A stretch of DNA of 64,000 nucleotides, taken from Bacteroidota bacterium (GTDB lineage Bacteria; Bacteroidota; Bacteroidia; Bacteroidales; WCHB1-69). Location: positions 1 through 64,000 of the forward strand of contig JAKPTX010000117.1 in assembly GCA_029570835.1 (NCBI GenBank). The letters are read 5' to 3'. Made by a program: the position numbers and the translations under genes. Below are positions 52,249-61,802 of this stretch, piece after piece (within the stretch, counting starts at the first letter, position 1; every line of letters starts with the position of its first letter). The notes below the pieces were generated by a model. It saw only the letters and a program-made list of their open reading frames with translations, did not search any database and was not told the DNA's origin.

Positions 52249-53013
52249 TTATTGACACAAAACAAAAAGATCGTCTCTTTCATTCAAACAGAGTACCGGT
52301 ACTCCTTCCGAATTTCCAATAATTTTAGATTCTTTGGGTCCGAATAGCCAATCAATCAAACCGAAAAATCGAGTCATTATAATCAAAGTAACTCCTGCTC
52401 CCTCTCGCATCGCATAAGAAACCGACTCCTGATCTATATGCATCGAAGCCTGTTGAGGTTCAATGGTGTAATCTACCTCCAAATTCATAAAGAGTTTCTC
52501 AATAAAACTAAGATTATTGTCCACCTTCTTCTGCGTAACCTCCTCCTTATGTTGAGTGTGGATTACTCGAATCTCCGCTTTAATATCCTGTTTTTTATAA
52601 AAGCGAACAAAATAACTCGCCCACATTGCCTTCTCTTTTGCTTGTCTATCCACATCCACAGGAAGAATCACCTTTTGATACCCTGTAGGAAGAGGAAGAG
52701 CCTCTCCAACAACCAATACTGGAATTCGGGATCCCCTGATAAAATAGATTCCCTTTTTTACTGTGAAAAAACTTTGTACCCTACCTTTTATTCTCTTGGT
52801 TGGATCTGAAATCCCCATCACAAAAAGAATCACATTTTGTGCTTCAGCGTATATATAAAGTTGCTCCGGAAGAAATCGTTTGTCCATCATGATCACTTCC
52901 ATCTCAGATTGAAACAGTTGCGCCATCAATTGACCATGCTCCCGGGCAGCTGTTCCTGCTAAAGAATGATCCGACAATACCAATATTTTTGTTTTTTTAA
53001 CCTCTTCTTTCAT
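52249..53013 (-). CDS. Universal stress protein family (tandem UspA-like)
   Basis: A 254-residue protein with two UspA-like halves (about 1-110 and 115-250). The first begins KTKILVLSDHSLAGTAAREHGQLMAQLF, the second KVILPVDVDRQAKEKAMWASYFVRFY, and both resemble the nucleotide-binding sheet and helix pattern. The G-2x-G-9x-G ATP loop is not clearly kept. Third gene of a minus-strand run starting at 54692, with a 4-nt gap to tsaB. Confidence 0.75.
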   Translation of the reverse strand: MKEEVKKTKILVLSDHSLAGTAAREHGQLMAQLFQSEMEVIMMDKRFLPEQLYIYAEAQNVILFVMGISDPTKRIKGRVQSFFTVKKGIYFIRGSRIPVLVVGEALPLPTGYQKVILPVDVDRQAKEKAMWASYFVRFYKKQDIKAEIRVIHTQHKEEVTQKKVDNNLSFIEKLFMNLEVDYTIEPQQASMHIDQESVSYAMREGAGVTLIIMTRFFGLIDWLFGPKESKIIGNSEGVPVLCLNERDDLFVLCQ

Positions 53014-53016
53014 AAT

Positions 53017-53730
53017 TTAATCGGAATAAAGTCCCTTAACGGTTGATTTTACTGGAATATAATCTTTCAAATAGAATGGTTCAAAATAGGCAGTATCTTC
53101 AAACTCTTGTTTTCGATATTTTTCCAAAACAGGCTGAATCATATTTTGGGCAGATAGGGTGGCATCCGAAAAGAGAGCGTTAGTGTTCCTTTTCATCAAC
53201 GATTTAAATTTAGCACTCCCATTACCACAAAATAGAATCGCTTCTTTTTCCAGAAATTCCCGAAATGAGTTCTCATCCAAAACTTCTGAGTGTATCTCAT
53301 TAAGTCGGACTCCATTCCAGTCATAAAGCGTGGTATAAACCTCCATCCTTCTGGCATCAATCATAGGAGCGATCCGGTATTGATCCGGAGTAGCAACACT
53401 CTTTTTTGCACCCAAAGCAATATTTAAGAGCGTGGAGATTGCAATCACCGGTATCTCCATTGCATACGCCAATCCTTTCACTGTGGAAACCCCGATTCGA
53501 AGTCCGGTATAAGACCCCGGACCGATACTTACTGCTACGGCATCCAGGTCGGATGTTTTGAGTTGATTCCTTTCCAACACCTCATTAATCAACTGCATCA
53601 ATTTTTCTGCATGAGAAAAACTTTGGTCATAATCAATCACTTGAAGAAGACGATCTCCCCGGGATAAAGCAACAGAACAAACCTCAGTAGCAGTTTCTAC
53701 ATGTAAAATAAGTGGATTATTTTTTATCAT
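53017..53730 (-). CDS. tsaB: tRNA threonylcarbamoyladenosine biosynthesis protein TsaB
   Basis: TsaB partners TsaD and TsaE in making t6A37 of tRNAs. The 237-residue protein starts ILHVETATEVCSVALS and has GPGSYTGLRIGVSTVKGLAY, the conserved family block. Start at 53730 is chosen as the family start; the upstream in-frame residues are unlike TsaB. It lies in a minus-strand run with the nucleoside-recognition and usp genes. Confidence 0.93.
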   Translation of the reverse strand: MIKNNPLILHVETATEVCSVALSRGDRLLQVIDYDQSFSHAEKLMQLINEVLERNQLKTSDLDAVAVSIGPGSYTGLRIGVSTVKGLAYAMEIPVIAISTLLNIALGAKKSVATPDQYRIAPMIDARRMEVYTTLYDWNGVRLNEIHSEVLDENSFREFLEKEAILFCGNGSAKFKSLMKRNTNALFSDATLSAQNMIQPVLEKYRKQEFEDTAYFEPFYLKDYIPVKSTVKGLYSD

Positions 53731-53750
53731 TTGAGTTCCATTTAAAAAAA

Positions 53751-54692
53751 TTAAGCATAAAACCATCTACTCATGGTTTCTTCTTTCCAGTTTCGGGTCA
53801 ACGCCACAAAGATATAAGTAATTATGAAAGCATAGATCAATCTGAAGATAAAAACACCGGAATAGTGAGCTCCAATAGAAATCATCAACAGGGAATCCTC
53901 AATCAAACTATGACAGAGCGACATCAACAGTAAAGCATTAAAGAGATCTCTTTTATTGAGTTGACTTTGCTCTACTTCATTGATAATCAGGGCACCTCCA
54001 TACGCTAATCCCATTGTCATTCCCAACACAGTGATAGGTATCAGTTCCTGAGAGATTCCCAACCATTTCAAAATAGGAGAAAAGAGCTTATTAATAAACC
54101 GAATCAAACCACTTCTTTTCAAGAGATCCAGCAGGATTATGAGCAGCACGATAATAATGAAAATCAGCAAATAATTTCTTAATTCCCCGATGAACCATCC
54201 CCCCCAAGATTGATTCTTATCTTGCATAACAATCTGAGTAACATTTTCTGGAGAATAATCCAACCAACCACCCATTCGATAGATATGATATATCAACACT
54301 CCTCCCAGCAAGGCAAAGAGAAAACGAGCTAAAAAAAGGGCATACACTTTCCCTCCTGATTTTCGGGTAACCCCTAGCTCAATAGGGAGTGCATGAGCGA
54401 TCAGAATCACTGTTGACAAAGTTGTAATTTGCGCTACTGTCAGCGTAGGAGCAATCGCAAAATAGGCAATCAGACCGGCATAAATATTCCCCAACATGGC
54501 AGAAGCCCATACAAGCCCCATCTCTCCGGGAAGTCCCATCCAGCCCATCAGGGGTGCCAAAGCATCTCCGATATGGTTAATCATACCCGTTTCTTGCAAT
54601 ATTTTCACTACAATAGAAACAGGAATCATGATTTTAAATATCTTCAATGCACTCTTCCAACCTTGTGCCAACCATGTATACAACAATTTCAT
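53751..54692 (-). CDS. Nucleoside-recognition (Gate) domain membrane protein
   Basis: A 313-residue integral membrane protein with about eight hydrophobic helices and two nucleoside recognition/Gate modules (around MGWMGLPGEMGLVWASAMLG and MTMGLAYGGALIINE). This architecture resembles fused SpmA/SpmB-like proteins. Substrate unknown. It starts the minus-strand operon with tsaB and usp and shares a divergent promoter region with recG. Confidence 0.8.
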   Translation of the reverse strand: MKLLYTWLAQGWKSALKIFKIMIPVSIVVKILQETGMINHIGDALAPLMGWMGLPGEMGLVWASAMLGNIYAGLIAYFAIAPTLTVAQITTLSTVILIAHALPIELGVTRKSGGKVYALFLARFLFALLGGVLIYHIYRMGGWLDYSPENVTQIVMQDKNQSWGGWFIGELRNYLLIFIIIVLLIILLDLLKRSGLIRFINKLFSPILKWLGISQELIPITVLGMTMGLAYGGALIINEVEQSQLNKRDLFNALLLMSLCHSLIEDSLLMISIGAHYSGVFIFRLIYAFIITYIFVALTRNWKEETMSRWFYA

Positions 54693-54711
54693 CTGAAAAG
54701 ATCTAAAATAG

Positions 54712-54747
54712 TTGGCAAAAATACATGATTTTTTCCTATATTTGCCA
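54712..54747. promoter_or_regulatory. Interlocked divergent promoters between recG and the Gate-domain gene
   Basis: The minus-strand -7 box TATTTTTG (54716-54723) and plus-strand -7 box TATATTTG (54737-54744) face each other. TGGCAAA..ATA and TAT.TTTGCCA make the block nearly palindromic, so the -33 region of each overlaps the -7 box of the other. Confidence 0.6.
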
Positions 54748-54765
54748 TCTCAACCAAATATTACT

Positions 54766-56874
54766 ATGCAACCTCAACTGCTTGATACTCCCATTGAATT
54801 TCTGAAAGGTGTAGGACCCAAAAAGGCACAACTTTTTAAAAAAGAGTTTGAAATCTACACTTTTGAGGATCTGCTTCATTATTACCCATATCGCCACATA
54901 GACAAATCCCAAATGCACCTAATCAAAGATATCGTTAGTGAAGGTGCATACATTCAATTAAGAGGAAAAGTAGTCTCCTTTGAAATTTTAGGTGAACGGT
55001 ACAGTAAAAGATTAGTTGCTCAATTTCAGGATCAGAGTGGAAGAATTGATTTAGTTTGGTTTAACTCCATCAAGTGGATTGAGGATCTGTTGAAACGCAA
55101 ACACGAATTTATTGTTTTTGGACGACCTACCCTATTTAATGGACGTTGGAATATTACTCATCCGGAATTGGATGACCCTATGAATCAGTCTCAATCAACG
55201 GTTTCAGTTGCTTTTCAACCGCTCTATAATAGTAGTGAAAAATCAAAAAAGGGGGGATTAGATTCCCGCGCTATATCCAAACTGATGGTTACGCTACTCA
55301 ATAACATTAAAGGTACTGTACAGGAGCGGCTAAGTCCACAATTGATCTCAAAATATAAACTTCTCCCTATTGAGGAAGCATTAGAAAATATCCACTACCC
55401 AAAAAATAACGAATTATTATCGCAAGCCAAACTGAGAATTAAATTTGATGAACTTTTCTTCACCCAACTGAAAATGCTCAAAATCAAGGTTGAAAATTCA
55501 ATAAAAAATAAAGGTTTTTTATTCCCTATTGTTGGGGAAACTTTTCATGATTATTATAAAAATCACCTCCCTTTTGAGTTAACCAATGCCCAAAAAAGAG
55601 TGATTAAAGAGATTCATGCTGACCTTAAAAGCGGTAAACAGATGAATCGCTTATTGCAAGGTGATGTTGGGAGCGGCAAAACAATCACCGCATTAATGAT
55701 AATGTTGATTGCTAAAGATAACGGATTCCAATCCTGCATGATGGCACCTACTGAAATTCTGGCAACACAACATTATGAATCACTTAAACGCTTGCTGAAA
55801 GAGACCAAAGTCAGTGTCGGTTTTCTATCCGGTTCCACTAAAGAGAGTGAACGAAAAGTGTTGTTGGAACAACTCTCTACAGGAGCAATAGATATCATAG
55901 TTGGAACCCATGCCCTCATTGAAGATCGGGTACAATTTTCTAACTTAGGCCTGGTTATAATCGATGAACAACATCGTTTTGGGGTTGAACAGCGAGCCAA
56001 ATTGTGGAAAAAAAATGTTATCTTTCCACATGTACTGGTGATGACAGCCACTCCTATTCCAAGAACTTTAGCAATGACTGTATATGGAGACCTGGACCTG
56101 TCAGTAATCGATGAACTCCCTAAAGGACGGAAACCAATCATTACAAAACTTTTGTTTGAAAAGGATCGATTGGCACTTATCGGATTTATCAGACAACAGA
56201 TTCATTTGGGACGACAAGTGTTTGTTGTTTACCCACTTATTGAAGAATCTGAAAAGATGGATCTTTTCGACCTGATGGCCGGTTATGAAGTAATGAGCCA
56301 CCACTTCCCCTACCCGGAGTATGGTGTCGGAATTGTACATGGTAAGATGAAAGCAGAAGATAAAGATGGGGGAATGCAAAACTTTATTGAGAAAAGAACA
56401 CATATCCTATTGTCCACTACTGTTATTGAGGTTGGAATTGACATTCCCAACGCTTCTGTTATGGTAATTGAAAATGCAGAAAGGTTTGGTCTCTCTCAAT
56501 TGCACCAACTCCGAGGACGTGTAGGGAGAGGGGCTGAACAATCATATTGTATCTTGATGGGGGGACAAAAGATAAGTAAAGAGGGTAGAGAGCGATTACG
56601 CGCTATGGTAGAGACTCAAGATGGCTTTGAGATCGCCAATATAGACCTGAAATTAAGGGGTCCGGGGGAATTGGAAGGTACCAAACAGAGTGGTATTTTG
56701 GATTTTAAACTGGCAGATATTGTAAAAGACGAAAAATTGGTCGCATTTACCCGCAATCTGGCTAAAAAACTGTTAGAACAGGATCCCGAACTGAAAAAAA
56801 TAGAACACGAACCGATCAAACAATATCTGGATCGGATCATTAATAAAAATCAACATTGGAGCAAAATTAGTTAA
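54766..56874 (+). CDS. recG: ATP-dependent DNA helicase RecG
   Basis: RecG remodels stalled forks and branched DNA. The 702-residue protein (start set at 54766, after the -7 box at 54737) has a wedge/OB region (about 1-230) and helicase motifs: Walker A GDVGSGKT, DEQH with DEQHRFGVEQ, MTATPIPRTLAMT, and the C-terminal QLRGRVGRG. RlmH follows in the same direction. Confidence 0.96.
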   Translation: MQPQLLDTPIEFLKGVGPKKAQLFKKEFEIYTFEDLLHYYPYRHIDKSQMHLIKDIVSEGAYIQLRGKVVSFEILGERYSKRLVAQFQDQSGRIDLVWFNSIKWIEDLLKRKHEFIVFGRPTLFNGRWNITHPELDDPMNQSQSTVSVAFQPLYNSSEKSKKGGLDSRAISKLMVTLLNNIKGTVQERLSPQLISKYKLLPIEEALENIHYPKNNELLSQAKLRIKFDELFFTQLKMLKIKVENSIKNKGFLFPIVGETFHDYYKNHLPFELTNAQKRVIKEIHADLKSGKQMNRLLQGDVGSGKTITALMIMLIAKDNGFQSCMMAPTEILATQHYESLKRLLKETKVSVGFLSGSTKESERKVLLEQLSTGAIDIIVGTHALIEDRVQFSNLGLVIIDEQHRFGVEQRAKLWKKNVIFPHVLVMTATPIPRTLAMTVYGDLDLSVIDELPKGRKPIITKLLFEKDRLALIGFIRQQIHLGRQVFVVYPLIEESEKMDLFDLMAGYEVMSHHFPYPEYGVGIVHGKMKAEDKDGGMQNFIEKRTHILLSTTVIEVGIDIPNASVMVIENAERFGLSQLHQLRGRVGRGAEQSYCILMGGQKISKEGRERLRAMVETQDGFEIANIDLKLRGPGELEGTKQSGILDFKLADIVKDEKLVAFTRNLAKKLLEQDPELKKIEHEPIKQYLDRIINKNQHWSKIS

Positions 56875-56877
56875 AGC

Positions 56878-57351
56878 ATGAAAATCAAATTGATTTGTAT
56901 CGGGAAAAAAGAGGCTGATTTATTTCAGGAAGCAATCCAATTTTATCAAAAAAAACTTGAATATTACTGTACTTTTGAATCCATTACAATACCCTACCTA
57001 AAAAATGCTCAATCCCTATCTGTAGAAGAACAAAAAAAAAGAGAGGGTGAACTATTGTTAAGTAAAATGAATCCCGGAGATCATGTAATCCTTCTAGATG
57101 AACAAGGGAAAGAATATGATTCCGTTGCTTTTTCTGAAGCAGTACAACAGTGGCTCAACAGAGGAATTAAAACTCTAATTTTCGTCATTGGAGGCGCCTA
57201 TGGATTCTCCGATGAGATCTATCATCGAGGCAATAAAAAGCTCTCTTTATCTAAAATGACCTTCACCCATTTGATGACTCGATTAATATTTATTGAACAA
57301 TTATATCGCGCATTTACTATCATAAATCATGAACCTTATCACCACAAGTAA
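56878..57351 (+). CDS. rlmH: 23S rRNA (pseudouridine-1915-N3)-methyltransferase RlmH
   Basis: RlmH is a SPOUT methyltransferase modifying Psi1915 of 23S rRNA. The 157-residue protein begins MKIKLICIGK, and has the knot region FVIGGAYGFSDE and the C-terminal FTHLMTRLIFIEQLYRAFTIINHEPYHH, both typical. It follows recG by 3 nt. Confidence 0.96.
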   Translation: MKIKLICIGKKEADLFQEAIQFYQKKLEYYCTFESITIPYLKNAQSLSVEEQKKREGELLLSKMNPGDHVILLDEQGKEYDSVAFSEAVQQWLNRGIKTLIFVIGGAYGFSDEIYHRGNKKLSLSKMTFTHLMTRLIFIEQLYRAFTIINHEPYHHK

Positions 57352-57417
57352 TCTATAAATCAGGTAATCAATGAGTTAAAAATTTTAAAAAATATCCTTT
57401 TGTTCCGATTTTTTTAT

Positions 57418-57425
57418 TATTTTTG
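57418..57425 (+). promoter_or_regulatory. C10 protease promoter -7 box
   Basis: TATTTTTG, with TTTTG at 57398-57402 upstream. Confidence 0.55.
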
Positions 57426-57463
57426 TGGGGTTGTATTGAAATTAAAAATCAAAAAATAAATTT

Positions 57464-59704
57464 ATGAAAAAATCTATTCTTTTATTCGTTTTGATGACGG
57501 TAGTAACGTTTGCTTTTGCAACTCCTGTTATTCCTGTTGAAGACGCAAAACTGATTTCAAAAAACTTTATAACTGAAATCTCAGGTAACTCAAATTTTCA
57601 ATTATCAGATTTTGCATTAGTTCATACTGAAACTGATGAAAATGGGGAAAGTTTATACTACTGTTTTCAAATCCGTGACAATGGATTCATTATGATCTCT
57701 GCAACTTCATTAGCACATCCTATTTTAGGATTCTCTTTTGAAGAAAATTTCACAGATAATGATAAGAGCAACTATTTTATGTTGAAACACCGTGATCAAC
57801 TTTCTTTCTTAAAAAAGAATCCCGGCCAAGCTAAAAATCACTCTGCCGCTTGGAGTCGTTATAACACTACTTCCTTTGTACCTAATCAATCTAAAAATGG
57901 TAGTGTAGGTGTTGAGCCATTGCTCACAACAACTTGGAGTCAAGAAAAGTATTACAACGCCTATTGTCCTTTTGATTCAAGACCTAGTCAAACAGGAACT
58001 TCGGCTTCCCGTGATTACAGAGCTTATAATGGCTGCGTTGCTGTAAACTTAACCAACCTGATGTTCTTTCACAGATGGCCTGCTACCGGAAGTGGTGGTA
58101 TATCTTATATTCCTGTAGATTATAACGTTGATCCTCCTCACGTTTATCCACGTCAAACTGTGAACTTTGGACAAAACTCATACAATTACGACGTAATGTA
58201 TGAAGGTAGACTCGAAAGTTATGTTAATGAACTCGCCAAATTGTTCTATCATGCCGGAGTTTCTGTAAATATGTCTTACGGGAATGAAGGTTCCGGATCT
58301 AACTCTTTGGAAGCAGTTAACGCATTGAAAACGAACTGGAAAATGAATCAATTTTTATTTAACTTGAGAGAATCTGACTTGAGTGAAAATGCATTCATTG
58401 ACTCTATGATTACACAACTTGATAAAAATCTTCCTCTCTATTTTTCGGCTACAGTTGGTGGAGAAGATGGACACGCATTTATGATTGATGGCTATATGAA
58501 TATTGACTCAACAACAACCTATTTCCACTGTAACTTTGGTTGGGGAGGAAGCAAAAATGGATATTACCTATTCAATAACCTTGACGGATACAATGCCGAT
58601 GAAAGTATCTTGATGAATGTTATACCCAATACCGATGATATCGACGTACTCAAACCTCTAACTTCTAATGATACTATCACTGCCACTTTAGGAACCATTT
58701 CTGATGGATCAGGTGCATACAAATATCAACCAAACACAGAACGTTCTTGGTTATTTAATACACCAAATGCAACTAGATATACCTTCAATTTTTCAAAAAT
58801 CAAAACTGAAGCCAATGGTGATATCATCACTATTTACAATGGACCTACTATAGCTTCAGGAGTTAAAGCTCAATTTAGCGGTAACTATTTAATGAAAGCA
58901 ACCAATGATCCCTATGGTGCAATTCAAAGTGTGTTTCCAGGTACTCCACTTCCAGGACCTGTTGTTGTTAACAGTTCTTCAGTCCTAGTTACTTTTACAT
59001 CTAACAGTAATGATATTACTGACTATGGATTTGTAATGAACTATAAAGCAACAACTTCAAATGTTCCTGAAATGTGCGCTAGTGTAACTATTATTCCAGG
59101 AACAGAAGTTATTGGTATAATTAGTGATAAGAATCTTAGTGCTGATGATAATTTAAACTATGCAGCTGACAAAGAATGTCAATTTATTGGTAGACTTTTT
59201 AACTACGTGGATGGCTTTGCCATGGCTTTTACAAAGTTTGATCTTTTGGAAGGAGACTATGTTGATGTATGGGATATTTCAAACCAAAATATTCCAGAAT
59301 TGGTTAAACGCTTCGACATAAACAATATGCCTAATGGTCCTTTCAATGTTAGCGCCCGTAAATTCCAGGTTAACTTCGTTTCTGACAACTGGAGACAAGG
59401 AACAGGTTTCAAATTACAATATTATGCTATCCTCGGAGTTAACAATAATAGCGGACTTGACAATGTAGCTGTTTATCCTAATCCGACTTCAGGTAATATC
59501 AATATTGCTATTTCTACCGACTTAAATGAAACTATGCAATTCCAAATCTTTGATATGACCGGTAAAATGATCTCTTCAGAGAGTGCTGAAGTTTCAGGTG
59601 ACTACGTTTACACCACTTCAACAAATCATTTAGCCACAGGAATCTATATGGTTCATATTAATACATCTAAAGGTAAGAGCGTTCACAAATTTATCGTTGA
59701 ATAA
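57464..59704 (+). CDS. C10-family cysteine protease with T9SS C-terminal sorting domain
   Basis: A 746-residue secreted protease of the streptopain family. Signal peptide about 1-19; propeptide about 20-150; catalytic C191 in NGCVAVNL (family GCVATA) and H337 in EDGHAFMIDGY, followed by HCNFGWGG (355-362). Two CUB-like modules follow (about 395-530 and 545-660). The last ~80 residues (VYPNPTSGNINIA, then KMISSESAEVS, ending HKFIVE) form a type A sorting domain for type IX secretion. Substrates are unknown. Confidence 0.88.
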   Translation: MKKSILLFVLMTVVTFAFATPVIPVEDAKLISKNFITEISGNSNFQLSDFALVHTETDENGESLYYCFQIRDNGFIMISATSLAHPILGFSFEENFTDNDKSNYFMLKHRDQLSFLKKNPGQAKNHSAAWSRYNTTSFVPNQSKNGSVGVEPLLTTTWSQEKYYNAYCPFDSRPSQTGTSASRDYRAYNGCVAVNLTNLMFFHRWPATGSGGISYIPVDYNVDPPHVYPRQTVNFGQNSYNYDVMYEGRLESYVNELAKLFYHAGVSVNMSYGNEGSGSNSLEAVNALKTNWKMNQFLFNLRESDLSENAFIDSMITQLDKNLPLYFSATVGGEDGHAFMIDGYMNIDSTTTYFHCNFGWGGSKNGYYLFNNLDGYNADESILMNVIPNTDDIDVLKPLTSNDTITATLGTISDGSGAYKYQPNTERSWLFNTPNATRYTFNFSKIKTEANGDIITIYNGPTIASGVKAQFSGNYLMKATNDPYGAIQSVFPGTPLPGPVVVNSSSVLVTFTSNSNDITDYGFVMNYKATTSNVPEMCASVTIIPGTEVIGIISDKNLSADDNLNYAADKECQFIGRLFNYVDGFAMAFTKFDLLEGDYVDVWDISNQNIPELVKRFDINNMPNGPFNVSARKFQVNFVSDNWRQGTGFKLQYYAILGVNNNSGLDNVAVYPNPTSGNINIAISTDLNETMQFQIFDMTGKMISSESAEVSGDYVYTTSTNHLATGIYMVHINTSKGKSVHKFIVE

Positions 59705-59708
59705 TTTT

Positions 59709-59716
59709 TATCTTTG
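59709..59716 (+). promoter_or_regulatory. Good -7 box immediately before the C10 terminator
   Basis: TATCTTTG followed by C starts 5 nt after the protease stop, and the terminator hairpin follows 9 nt later. A transcript from here would be about 30 nt unless it reads through. Confidence 0.35.
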
Positions 59717-59724
59717 CATAGCAT

Positions 59725-59750
59725 AAAGGCGGTTTGAACCGCCTTTTTTT
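59725..59750 (+). terminator. Terminator after the C10 protease
   Basis: AAAGGCGGTT/AACCGCCTTT hairpin with T7. Confidence 0.9.
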
Positions 59751-59822
59751 ATAAAAAATAAAATATAAAAATTTTGATAGCGTTTTCAATTTTATATAGA
59801 TCAATCTAAAACTCTATGCCCT

Positions 59823-60866
59823 ATGAAAAAAATCTTAATTACAGGAGGTGCCGGATTTATTGGATCACATGTGGTACGTCTTTTTGTTCAAAAATACCCT
59901 TTCTACGAAATCTATAACGTAGATAAACTAACTTATGCCGGGAACCTGGAGAACTTAAAAGATGTTGAAAAGGCGCCTAACTATCATTTTATTCAGGCTG
60001 ATATCGTGGATTCTGACTTAATGCTGGAACTTTTTAAAAAATATCAATTTGATGGAGTCCTCCATCTGGCAGCTGAATCTCATGTGGATCGATCTATTGA
60101 AAGTCCTATGGAGTTTATCTATACTAATGTGGTTGGAACCGTTAACTTACTGAATTGCGCACGTGCAATCTGGAAAGATCAGTATCAGGGAAAACGTTTT
60201 TACCATATTTCCACCGACGAGGTATACGGATCTTTATCTGAAGAGGGTTTATTCACAGAAACAACACCCTATGATCCACATAGTCCATACTCTGCATCAA
60301 AAGCTGCTTCAGATCACTTCGTGAGAGCTTACCACGACACTTACGGTCTACCCGTAGTGATTTCCAACTGCTCCAATAATTATGGCCCCAATCAGTTTCC
60401 CGAAAAGTTGATCCCTCTCTTTATTCATAATATTAAAAACAATATTCCACTTCCGGTATATGGAAAAGGAATCAATGTGAGAGACTGGTTATATGTTGAA
60501 GATCATGCTAAAGCTATAGACCTGTTGTTTCACCAGGCTAAAGTGGGAGAAACCTACAATATCGGAGGAAATAATGAGTGGCGTAATATTGACCTCATCA
60601 AGCAATTGATTGCCATTATGGACCGCAAATTGGGCAGACCGGAAGGAACTTCTCTTTCACTCATCACTTATGTAACAGACAGAGCAGGACACGATTTACG
60701 CTATGCAATTGATGCTTCCAAAATTAAAAATGATTTGGGATGGGAGCCTACCATACAGTTTATTGAAGGATTTGAAAAAACCATCGACTGGTACCTGGCA
60801 AATGAAGAGTGGCTGGATAATATTGTCTCCGGTGAATATAAAAATTACGTTCCATCTCATCCATGA
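59823..60866 (+). CDS. rfbB: dTDP-glucose 4,6-dehydratase
   Basis: RfbB makes dTDP-4-keto-6-deoxyglucose for rhamnose and related sugars. The 347-residue SDR enzyme has GGAGFIGSH (about 7-15), HLAAESHVDRSI, ISTDEVYGSL, catalytic SPYSASKAASD (Y-x3-K) and NNYGPNQFPEKLIPL. rfbA, rfbC and rfbD are not adjacent. Its stop overlaps the next gene start by 4 nt (ATGA). Confidence 0.93.
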   Translation: MKKILITGGAGFIGSHVVRLFVQKYPFYEIYNVDKLTYAGNLENLKDVEKAPNYHFIQADIVDSDLMLELFKKYQFDGVLHLAAESHVDRSIESPMEFIYTNVVGTVNLLNCARAIWKDQYQGKRFYHISTDEVYGSLSEEGLFTETTPYDPHSPYSASKAASDHFVRAYHDTYGLPVVISNCSNNYGPNQFPEKLIPLFIHNIKNNIPLPVYGKGINVRDWLYVEDHAKAIDLLFHQAKVGETYNIGGNNEWRNIDLIKQLIAIMDRKLGRPEGTSLSLITYVTDRAGHDLRYAIDASKIKNDLGWEPTIQFIEGFEKTIDWYLANEEWLDNIVSGEYKNYVPSHP

Positions 60867-61777
60867 TTCGATATTTAGAATCTTCCGATATTGACCCTCA
60901 ACAGTGGGACCGCTGTATTGCTGCTTCCGCCTACTCTACTATTTTTGCCTCTTTTGACTTCTTGTCCGCAGCAAGTGACAGGTGGGGTGCTCTGGTGACA
61001 GAGTATTATGAAAGTGTAATGCCTTTGCCCTACCGCAACAAATTTGGAATGCGCTACGTCTTCTCTCCCCCCTTTATTTCTAGATTAGGAATATATTCAA
61101 AAAAAGAAATAGATCACGCTTTGGAAAAAAAGATGATCGAAATGATTCCTAAAAAATTTGTGCTTACTGATCTAATTTTGCATCCTCTCCATCAATATCC
61201 CGAAACGACAACTCATGTTTCATACCAACTTGCTCTGAATCAGGAATATGAACAATTAAAAAAGCAATACAACGAAAACACCAAGCGAAATCTTAAAAAA
61301 ATCAATGAAGAGGAGCTAATATACTCACAAGATGTTACAACTGAGCAAGTTATAGATCTTTTTTCCAATAATAGAGGAGAAAATGTGAAGCTACCCAACC
61401 ATTTTTACAGTACATTAGTCCGACTGGCAGAAGAAGCCGATAAGCAGAATCGTTTGGAGAAAAAAGCAGTTTATGATCGATCGGGGAACCTGCTTGCCGG
61501 TGCGCTTTTTTTGCATGATTATCAAAGGGTTTGGTTTTGGTTTTCCGGTCGGGATCAAGCAAAAAGTGATCAAATGGGAATGTTTTATCTTATTGATCAA
61601 TGGATTCGTCAAAATGTCAACCACAATCTGATTTTGGATTTCAACGGCTCTAATAATCCCAATATTGCCCGCTTTTATCATGGATTTGGAGCAGAAAAAT
61701 ATGAGTATCCTTTCTATCAAAAGAAAAAAAAAGGAATAAAAATGATAATTTCTGCCTATCGATATCTAATAAAATAG
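60863..61777 (+). CDS. FemAB/GNAT-like acyltransferase
   Basis: A 304-residue protein with two GNAT-like halves; residues such as EQLKKQYNENTKRNLKKINEEE and GALFLHDYQRVWFWFSGRDQ resemble the FemAB/peptidoglycan or lipid-modifying acyltransferase group. Overlap with rfbB suggests work on dTDP-sugar products or surface glycan, but this is inference. No signal peptide is present. Confidence 0.65.
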   Translation: MIRYLESSDIDPQQWDRCIAASAYSTIFASFDFLSAASDRWGALVTEYYESVMPLPYRNKFGMRYVFSPPFISRLGIYSKKEIDHALEKKMIEMIPKKFVLTDLILHPLHQYPETTTHVSYQLALNQEYEQLKKQYNENTKRNLKKINEEELIYSQDVTTEQVIDLFSNNRGENVKLPNHFYSTLVRLAEEADKQNRLEKKAVYDRSGNLLAGALFLHDYQRVWFWFSGRDQAKSDQMGMFYLIDQWIRQNVNHNLILDFNGSNNPNIARFYHGFGAEKYEYPFYQKKKKGIKMIISAYRYLIK

Positions 61778-61785
61778 TATCTTTA
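61778..61785 (+). promoter_or_regulatory. upp promoter -7 box, near match
   Basis: TATCTTTA directly follows the preceding stop codon, 19 nt before upp. Confidence 0.45.
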
Positions 61786-61802
61786 CGGAAAAAATAAGAA
61801 TC

